DNA of 27,544 nt from a virus, in IMG/VR virus record IMGVR_UViG_3300031703_000043, positions 1-27,544 of that record, one strand, 5' to 3'. The position numbers and the translations under genes were made by a program. The notes beneath the pieces were generated by a model. That model saw nothing but the letters and a program-made list of their open reading frames with translations. It did not search any database and was not told the DNA's origin. This document shows positions 15,075-20,227 of the stretch, in pieces. How positions within the stretch are numbered: position 1 is the stretch's first letter; each line of letters begins with the position of its first letter.

Positions 15075-16024
15075 ACTTCAATAATCCTATTAGGATCTGG
15101 ATTGTCAATCATGTGTTGTACTTTATCACTAACGAATCCAGTAAACTGAAAAGTAACTCTAGGTGTATATCCAAAGTTAGCTGTTCCGTGTGGCATATTA
15201 CACCAATCATAAGTTATACACGTACCTGCTTTGTATCCTTGATGGTAGGTATTACCAAATTGCCATACATGACCATAGTCCCAATCTTGTAAGTGAACTA
15301 GGAATCTTCTTAATTTTAAAGGATTTTTATCTGCACCTGCTTCTGTCCAAACTTTACGCCAACCTGGTCTTGCATATCTCATTTGTTGATCAATATGTAT
15401 AGGAGTAACTTGTCCTAATTTTTGTATATGCATTCTCGATTGGTGTACTTCTACTTCTAACGAGTCAATCATACGTAAAAGTATTTCATACTCTGGTGCA
15501 GGATTGCGTCCAGCATAGTAATTCTTTCCGTCTTTATCAAATTTTGCTTTAACAACCATGTCATGATACATACCGCTTATATCTTCTTTACCAGATGCAT
15601 TTAAAACGTCTTGTATTTCACCATCATGTAAATCTTTGTCTTGTTTACTTAAATTTCTATTTCTATAATTTCCTATAGTCATTTCTTTTGAATGTTCTAC
15701 TGCGTACTTAATTGCTGGTGCAAAATCTCCTTCAAATCTACAGGGTATTACAAATGTTTCTTCATGTGGATCAGCAAAAGGATCAAAGTGCCAATCTGCA
15801 TGTAATTTATTATGCTCCCATCGACTTGGAACTCCATCTACTTTAAAGATGTTGTCCATAGTTTTATGTGTACTCATTTGCTCGTTACTATACAGTTCAT
15901 CTTTGTATGATGTGTCAGCTTGTGTATTACCTTCTTGATGTTCATAGTCAGAGTTTTTAACTGCATCAACTAAATCGTCAATCTTTTCTCCACTATAATA
16001 GTTTTTATCTGTTTTTTCTTTCAT
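15071..16024 (-). CDS. Fe(II)/2-oxoglutarate oxygenase-like protein, long N-terminus
   Basis: 317 residues. The C-terminal half has HxD at H210-I-D212 (VTPIHIDQQMRYARPG), then FLVHLQDWDYGHVWQF, the distal histidine H279 (NMPHGTANFG) and R289 (TPRVTFQFTG), which together make a complete 2-oxoglutarate oxygenase active site. The first about 190 residues, rich in charged and acidic segments, are not recognised. Similar phage proteins are known in marine T4-like genomes. The start abuts the upstream oxygenase gene with no gap, so the two oxygenases are co-translated. Substrate unknown. Confidence 0.77.
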   Translation of the reverse strand: MKEKTDKNYYSGEKIDDLVDAVKNSDYEHQEGNTQADTSYKDELYSNEQMSTHKTMDNIFKVDGVPSRWEHNKLHADWHFDPFADPHEETFVIPCRFEGDFAPAIKYAVEHSKEMTIGNYRNRNLSKQDKDLHDGEIQDVLNASGKEDISGMYHDMVVKAKFDKDGKNYYAGRNPAPEYEILLRMIDSLEVEVHQSRMHIQKLGQVTPIHIDQQMRYARPGWRKVWTEAGADKNPLKLRRFLVHLQDWDYGHVWQFGNTYHQGYKAGTCITYDWCNMPHGTANFGYTPRVTFQFTGFVSDKVQHMIDNPDPNRIIEV

Positions 16025-16603
16025 TTAATGTTCCTTACAGTTTGGTAACATACTAATAATTGTCTTTAAATTACTTTCAGTTAAGAATACACTCATCAAT
16101 ATATGATATATGCCATCAGCCATTGCAAAACTTCCATGTTGTTTTCTTGTATTTAATATATACGGTACACCTGGCTTGAACTCTACACGCTTATCTTCGT
16201 ATATAAAGTTCCATTCGTTTACGGCTGTTTTGTTTAATGGAATAAAAATTCTAATTTGTGGGTTCATTCTAAATGCATCTCTATGCATACTAAAGAAACT
16301 ACCTGCAGACATTTTTGCAGCCCTGCATCTAGCTAAATTTTCCCACTCTACAAAGAATTCCATAAGACTTGGACATTGACCAAGATTTTGGTTATAGCCC
16401 TGGTTCTCGTTGTGCTTGTCTTTAGAATCTAAAGATAAGTCGCCTAATGGTCCTGTAAGATTTAAACCAAACTTTCCATTAGGTCCGGCTTCCCATTCTA
16501 ACTGTTCTAATTCGTTGATAACTTTTTCAGAATCAAATTTGTAATCTAATTCAAATATATCTCCGTAACTATTCAGTAGTGGTAGTAGATTTATATCGCT
16601 CAT
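16025..16603 (-). CDS. Oxygenase-like protein, Asp/Asn-hydroxylase type, incomplete site
   Basis: 192 residues. HxD at H107-R-D109 (SFFSMHRDAFRMNPQIRIFIPL) and the distal histidine H156 (NTRKQHGSFAMADG) fit the aspartyl-hydroxylase-like fold. The arginine expected about 10 residues after the distal histidine to hold 2-oxoglutarate is missing: the stretch reads GIYHILMSVFL, with H167 there. It may bind a different cosubstrate, use the arginine from another strand, or act as a non-catalytic partner of the neighbouring oxygenase (inference). The start overlaps the DUF6356-like gene by 35 nt; the stop touches the next start. Confidence 0.68.
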   Translation of the reverse strand: MSDINLLPLLNSYGDIFELDYKFDSEKVINELEQLEWEAGPNGKFGLNLTGPLGDLSLDSKDKHNENQGYNQNLGQCPSLMEFFVEWENLARCRAAKMSAGSFFSMHRDAFRMNPQIRIFIPLNKTAVNEWNFIYEDKRVEFKPGVPYILNTRKQHGSFAMADGIYHILMSVFLTESNLKTIISMLPNCKEH

Positions 16604-16853
16604 TTTTTGGTTTCTTCCTTAATTCGTCCATATCTTTGATATGTTGGATACGCATAATTTGATGATACATTTTAATTACACCCTTGGGTGCATCTGCTTT
16701 CCACATAAATGGGAACAGTCCATGTACTACGCTTTTAAAAGCAATTATGATAAGAGACCAACTATTTTTTATACTGTGCCATAAGTGATAAAAGTATCCC
16801 CATCCAGTTTCAACGTTAAGATGATGCTTGGATTCTTTAAACCACCTTATCAT
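16569..16853 (-). CDS. DUF6356-like small membrane-associated protein
   Basis: 94 residues. The pattern ESKHHLNVETGWGYFYHLWHSI followed by a hydrophobic segment (about 33-50) and a VHGLFPFMW motif resembles the DUF6356 family, small proteins with one or two membrane helices and unknown role, often found in marine phages and proteobacteria. The C-terminus is charged (KKPKNERYK). It starts 2 nt after the upstream glycosyltransferase stop, with AAGGAA as ribosome binding site, and its end overlaps the oxygenase start by 35 nt. Confidence 0.6.
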   Translation of the reverse strand: MIRWFKESKHHLNVETGWGYFYHLWHSIKNSWSLIIIAFKSVVHGLFPFMWKADAPKGVIKMYHQIMRIQHIKDMDELRKKPKNERYKSTTTTE

Positions 16854-16855
16854 GT

Positions 16856-17944
16856 TTATTCCTTAACTTTCTTCTTCATACTAGCTACAAATTGTTCACG
16901 TAACCATTCGTAGTCATTAATTTTGTTAAGATTTTCTACGCTGTCTTTATGTTCAAGACCATATGCTTTTCCTTCTAATGCACCTTTAAGACAATAACGT
17001 CCAAAACGAGCACCATTGTCAACAGTACACCATGTTTCTAATCTTGCGTCTGTTTCTATTTGTCGTTGATTAGGATTAACACTACTTGCAAGTTTAACAC
17101 ATTCACGGAATGCACTACGCCATGTTCTATATGGGTCTTTATTAAATCTTGTTATGTTTGATACATCACTAATTGGTTGATAAAAACTAGCTCCTGTTGT
17201 AAAGTCAGGTAACACATGTCCTAGTGTTCTAAGTTGACTTCTTGGAAATAGTTTAACACCGCCATATCCATATTGTAAGTCATTTACTGGATTTCTAGCA
17301 GACCAAACATATGTTGTATTCTTACGTTTACTCATTGGTGGAATAAAATCAAAGCTAAAGTGATTCATCATATCAGCATCAGCATCTACTACATAAACCA
17401 TTTCTGATTTTGCTAAGTCGCCTACTGCTTTATGTGCATTACCTATGCCTTCAACATTTTTAACGTGTTGTGCATCTTTAAATCTATTTCTTAATTTTTG
17501 AAAGTTCTCATCTGCTTCTGCTTCATGATAACTAATCATAAAGATATCAAACTCTGCTATATGGTAACTTGATACAAGTTTATTTTCTACTATACCATGT
17601 GCTACTCCATTAGTGGGAACTAAATGAATGTCGCCCCAACTAACCGCTCTGTTTGTTCTTTTAACTACTCTTGGAAATGTATGTATTACAGTTTTACCAA
17701 TATCTGTTGGTCTGTAATGCCAAGGAAAAGTTGGATTAGCTTCCATCTCATCAAATACAATCCAAGCCATATCTGCTGTACCTTTGTGTTTTGAGGCAAA
17801 CGCTAATAGCTCTTCTTGGGTTGTAATTTTAACAGATGTTCTAATTATTGGGTATGCTTCAAACATAAACCTTTTAAGTCTGTCCCAAGGTGTTACAACG
17901 TTCTGTCCTTGGAATTCTCTTCTATTGTTAATCAAATTAATCAT
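16856..17944 (-). CDS. Glycosyltransferase, GT-A-like, with DADAD motif
   Basis: 362 residues from ATG at 17944 (MINLINNRREFQGQ). This start is preferred over one 27 nt upstream because it overlaps the previous gene by only 8 nt and has AAAGGCG behind it. FDIFMISYHEAEADENFQ (132-149) and MVYVVDADADMMNHF (182-196; nucleotide-sugar and metal binding through D187 to D191) are the core of a GT-A glycosyltransferase, followed by VWSARNPVNDLQYGYGG and a Trp-rich C-terminus. Proteins like this occur in marine T4-like phages. It is likely to glycosylate phage DNA, virion proteins or host surface polymers (inference). Confidence 0.8.
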   Translation of the reverse strand: MINLINNRREFQGQNVVTPWDRLKRFMFEAYPIIRTSVKITTQEELLAFASKHKGTADMAWIVFDEMEANPTFPWHYRPTDIGKTVIHTFPRVVKRTNRAVSWGDIHLVPTNGVAHGIVENKLVSSYHIAEFDIFMISYHEAEADENFQKLRNRFKDAQHVKNVEGIGNAHKAVGDLAKSEMVYVVDADADMMNHFSFDFIPPMSKRKNTTYVWSARNPVNDLQYGYGGVKLFPRSQLRTLGHVLPDFTTGASFYQPISDVSNITRFNKDPYRTWRSAFRECVKLASSVNPNQRQIETDARLETWCTVDNGARFGRYCLKGALEGKAYGLEHKDSVENLNKINDYEWLREQFVASMKKKVKE

Positions 17945-18587
17945 TGCAATCGCCTTTAACTGTAAATGCACGTGTTCCTATATGTGCAATTCTATCACTT
18001 AGTTCGTGACTAATATTTACTTCATAACCGTGTTCATTAGCTAGGCTACAAAAGTATATATCTTCTCCTACTAAGCTAGTATAAGTTTCGTTATACTGAA
18101 TCATATAATGAGGTAGAGGAATATTTTCGTATACTTCTCTTTTTACTAACATCATTCCACTGCCAACTGCCCAAACAGGCTCAATGCCTGTACCTCCAAA
18201 CACTCTGCTATCTAAATTGCTTTTGCTTTTAAATGCAACGGGTCTGTGTGGTGGAACTCTTGTACAGTAGTTACCAGCTATGATGTCTTTGTTTGCCGCT
18301 AGTAATATATTTAGGGTATCAACTGGAAATTGCATATCAGCATCAATCCACATAATATGTGTGCAGTCAGTTTCCAATGCTTCGTGAACCAATTGTTGGC
18401 GTTGCATTGCAACTTCACTACCCATGTTGAAGTGTAAGCTAGTTGGTAAATCAGTCTCGCCGCACTTTTTCTGAAGTTTAGCGAGGCTATAAGCAAATAC
18501 CGCTGTAACATTATCTCGCACAGGTACACATATTGCTACTTTCGCGGCTTTATCTATTTTGTGGTAAAACGTCGGTATGCTAACCAT
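17937..18587 (-). CDS. Glycosyltransferase family 2-like protein
   Basis: 216 residues. KVAICVPVRDNVTAVF (16-31) opens the fold, THIMWIDADMQFP (76-88) carries the DAD metal/UDP-sugar motif (82-84), and GSGMMLVKREVYE with VGEDIYFC (173-180) gives the later acidic catalytic region. This is the compact GT-A pattern of small phage glycosyltransferases. It follows the 140-aa gene by 3 nt and overlaps the larger glycosyltransferase by 8 nt, so the two may act in sequence on the same acceptor (inference). No membrane segment. Confidence 0.8.
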   Translation of the reverse strand: MVSIPTFYHKIDKAAKVAICVPVRDNVTAVFAYSLAKLQKKCGETDLPTSLHFNMGSEVAMQRQQLVHEALETDCTHIMWIDADMQFPVDTLNILLAANKDIIAGNYCTRVPPHRPVAFKSKSNLDSRVFGGTGIEPVWAVGSGMMLVKREVYENIPLPHYMIQYNETYTSLVGEDIYFCSLANEHGYEVNISHELSDRIAHIGTRAFTVKGDCND

Positions 18588-18590
18588 TAA

Positions 18591-19013
18591 TTACTTTTCT
18601 TGAGCTAAGTCAGATTGTAGTTCTGCTTCAACTTGCTGAACTTCGTAATTAAGTTGTTTAGCGATAGCAGTTGTAGATTTAACACAAGCTGAAAAAGCTT
18701 CGTCTTCTAGTGCTACCATATAATTCATATGTTCTGGTTGTACTTTTCCTATTGTTAGAATATCTACTGCCGCTAGCTTTGCTAAACGTGCAATCCAATA
18801 TTCTTCTTCAGTTTCTTCAATATTTGCAATTAATGCATCAACATCATGTTCAGCACTAAAGTCTGCCATGATTGCTTCTAATACTGGAAGATCTGGATGT
18901 TGTTGTTCACGGGCTTGCATAAGCTCCGTTGTAAGTATTTGTGCTTTTCTCGCCGGTGTTGGGTGGGCGCCAAGTACAAAGGTTTCTATCTCGAATCGAG
19001 TTCTAATGCTCAT
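18591..19013 (-). CDS. Acidic helical protein, unknown function, first gene of operon
   Basis: 140 residues, rich in Glu, Ala and Gln, almost all helical (start MSIRTRFEIETFVLGAHPTP). The stretch around residues 17-45 (PTPARKAQILTTELMQAREQQHPDLPVLE) is the best-defined part. I recall similar hypothetical proteins in marine myoviruses but cannot give a function. It has GGAG 8 nt upstream of ATG and follows the sigma70 promoter with the 10-bp dyad (19066-19105). It may be a structural chaperone or adaptor, which is a guess. Confidence 0.7.
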   Translation of the reverse strand: MSIRTRFEIETFVLGAHPTPARKAQILTTELMQAREQQHPDLPVLEAIMADFSAEHDVDALIANIEETEEEYWIARLAKLAAVDILTIGKVQPEHMNYMVALEDEAFSACVKSTTAIAKQLNYEVQQVEAELQSDLAQEK

Positions 19014-19043
19014 TGTTTTCTCCTGTGTTGAGTTTACTTAATA

Positions 19044-19058
19044 GATCAATGAATGATC
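19044..19058 (-). other. Small inverted repeat in the 140-aa gene leader
   Basis: Five-bp arms (GATCA / TGATC) with a 5-nt centre lie just downstream of the sigma70 -10. The size matches other 5-nt-loop dyads in this window. Confidence 0.5.
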
Positions 19059-19065
19059 AACTTAT

Positions 19066-19105
19066 ATTATATATGATAACAGTGATGTTGTCAATCAACA
19101 TCACT
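19066..19105 (-). promoter_or_regulatory. Perfect sigma70 promoter with 10-bp dyad centred on the -35
   Basis: On the minus strand TTGACA (19089-19094) and TATAAT (19066-19071) are 17 bp apart. A perfect inverted repeat, arms AGTGATGTTG and CAACATCACT (19081-19090 and 19096-19105) around 5 nt, is centred on the -35 hexamer, as expected of an operator. It likely drives the surface-chemistry operon from 19013 leftward. Confidence 0.85.
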
Positions 19106-19106
19106 G

Positions 19107-19114
19107 CTATTTAT
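19107..19114 (-). promoter_or_regulatory. Late promoter motif upstream of the sigma70 promoter (ATAAATAG)
   Basis: The minus strand reads ATAAATAG 2 nt upstream of the dyad. The same operon could thus be read early from the sigma70 site and late from this one. Confidence 0.55.
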
Positions 19115-19129
19115 TAAACTATTTTTGAC

Positions 19130-19312
19130 TTAGGATGCGCCTGTACTGTTAGGATTCTGCCATCCGCCAAATGTAGCCGACAATTGTATGTTTGTCGATA
19201 CTGATGGTGAAATGAAAGCACCTAATGTTGAGAGTGATACTGTACCACTTAGCCCAAAATAGTTTCTTACTGTTCCCATGCTGATTGACGAACCAGTTGC
19301 TGGTAATGCCAT
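19130..19312 (-). CDS. Small virion-type protein, 60 aa
   Basis: 60 residues (MALPATGSSISMGTVRNYFG), Ser/Gly/Thr-rich and ending in FGGWQNPNSTGAS. The MALPxxGxxSxG opening is typical of short beta-rich structural proteins that I recall from marine phages, found near tail fibre genes. AAGGAG lies 8 nt upstream, in a context that differs from the tail sheath gene's by one base in 19, which suggests strong late expression. Its leader holds a late promoter, a 5-nt-loop hairpin and a 14-bp palindrome. Confidence 0.65.
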   Translation of the reverse strand: MALPATGSSISMGTVRNYFGLSGTVSLSTLGAFISPSVSTNIQLSATFGGWQNPNSTGAS

Positions 19313-19331
19313 ATTATAGCTCCTTGCGTAT

Positions 19332-19345
19332 ATTTAACGTTAAAT
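19332..19345. repeat. 14-bp perfect palindrome in leader
   Basis: ATTTAACGTTAAAT reads the same on both strands. It lies between the hairpin (19347-19361) and the ribosome binding site of the 60-aa gene. Confidence 0.7.
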
Positions 19346-19346
19346 A

Positions 19347-19361
19347 CAAGCATATTGCTTG
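19347..19361 (-). other. Leader hairpin with 5-nt loop
   Basis: Arms CAAGC and GCTTG with an ATATT loop lie just downstream of the late promoter of the 60-aa gene. Confidence 0.55.
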
Positions 19362-19366
19362 CATAA

Positions 19367-19374
19367 CTATTTAT
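19367..19374 (-). promoter_or_regulatory. T4-type late promoter (ATAAATAG)
   Basis: The minus strand reads ATAAATAG about 55 nt upstream of the 60-aa gene, followed by the hairpin and the 14-bp palindrome. Confidence 0.65.
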
Positions 19375-19375
19375 C

Positions 19376-19405
19376 TATATGTCATCGTGACATATACTAG
19401 TATAT
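19376..19405. repeat. Overlapping inverted repeats after the 235-aa gene
   Basis: A 9-bp inverted repeat with a 3-nt loop (19376-19396, arms TATATGTCA / TGACATATA) overlaps a 14-bp palindrome, ATATACTAGTATAT (19392-19405). The two structures cannot form at once. The palindrome core ATACTAGTAT recurs in the tail sheath leader (694-703). No T-run follows on the minus strand, so this is not a typical terminator. Confidence 0.65.
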
Positions 19406-19411
19406 TTCTTT

Positions 19412-20119
19412 TTAAGGTGTTATTACTAATGTTGACGGTACTAGTTGTATCCAACTTGTTCCGTTGTATCCTTCAAAAATCTTTGTGTCCGTATTAAAGT
19501 AAAATTGTCCTTCAACTGGACTTGTTGGTCTATTTGCTTCTGTACCTTTAGGCGCTACCCACGTTGGTGGTGTACGAGCATACGATTGTAACGTGCCTGT
19601 AATTGTAGTTATTTGCCCATTAGTATAAGAATTTGCTGATGCTATTGCTTGTGTTTTTGCTGTTACATCAAGTGCCATTGTGGCTGTAGTTGTAGCATAT
19701 GCTGACAAACTTACACTACTACCATTTGTTATAGCTAACGTAGAACCTGTTAACGTTAATACCTGTGCTTCGCCTGCTGTAGTAATGTAACCTGCATCAT
19801 TTGTTAACTCACTTACTAGTGTTGGAATTGACGATGATACAATATTATCTGCTGTAAGAGTAGCTAGTGTTAAATTTCCTTTTGTTATATCGTTTGCACT
19901 TATTACATTATTATCTTCGCTTTGCGTATACTGATCTATTATATAAAATGTAGAAGTATCAGCATCACGTATAAGGCCAGAATAGGTATTAACTCCTATC
20001 TTGCCTAAGAATCCAACATCTGTATTCCCAACATTATTTTTACCTAAGATAATAATAGAGTCGGTGAAAGAAATGTTACTAGTTTCCTGATTGGATGTTT
20101 GAATTTTTCTAAACGACAT
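19412..20119 (-). CDS. Tail fibre/virion protein, 235 aa
   Basis: 235 residues (MSFRKIQTSNQETSNISFTD), Thr/Ser/Ala-rich with short beta-type repeats. The middle (SELTNDAGYITTAGEAQVLTLTGSTLAITNG) has the NDAGYIT stretch common in phage fibres, and the C-terminus (RPTSPVEGQFYFNTDTKIFEGYNGTSWIQLVP) is the usual end of fibre or adhesin subunits in marine phages. It is probably a tail-fibre or baseplate-associated subunit. It has a late-type promoter (20146-20153); the ribosome binding site is weak (AAGGGAAG). Confidence 0.65.
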   Translation of the reverse strand: MSFRKIQTSNQETSNISFTDSIIILGKNNVGNTDVGFLGKIGVNTYSGLIRDADTSTFYIIDQYTQSEDNNVISANDITKGNLTLATLTADNIVSSSIPTLVSELTNDAGYITTAGEAQVLTLTGSTLAITNGSSVSLSAYATTTATMALDVTAKTQAIASANSYTNGQITTITGTLQSYARTPPTWVAPKGTEANRPTSPVEGQFYFNTDTKIFEGYNGTSWIQLVPSTLVITP

Positions 20120-20145
20120 ATAGCTAGCTTCCCTTTTGTATACTT

Positions 20146-20153
20146 ATATTTAT
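20146..20153 (-). promoter_or_regulatory. Possible T4-type late promoter (ATAAATAT)
   Basis: The minus strand reads ATAAATAT about 27 nt upstream of the 235-aa gene. A 10-bp inverted repeat (20149-20158 with 20172-20181, arms TTTATGACTA / TAGTCATAAA) overlaps it. Confidence 0.55.
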
Positions 20154-20174
20154 GACTATCTATATTAACTGTAG

Positions 20175-20208
20175 TCATAAAAAAGGGTAGCAATTACGCT
20201 ACCCTTTT
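20175..20208 (-). terminator. Rho-independent terminator after the S74 fibre gene
   Basis: An 11-bp perfect stem (AAAAGGGTAGC / GCTACCCTTTT, 20181-20191 and 20198-20208) with a 6-nt loop is followed on the minus strand by a T-run. It lies 20 nt after the stop of the 750-aa gene. Confidence 0.88.
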
Positions 20209-20227
20209 AGTTTTAAAGTAATAAAAA

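Noticed and set aside
17945-17971. Upstream ATG (17971) for the large glycosyltransferase
   Set aside because: ATG at 17944 gives a smaller overlap with the previous gene and a better-placed AAAGGCG.
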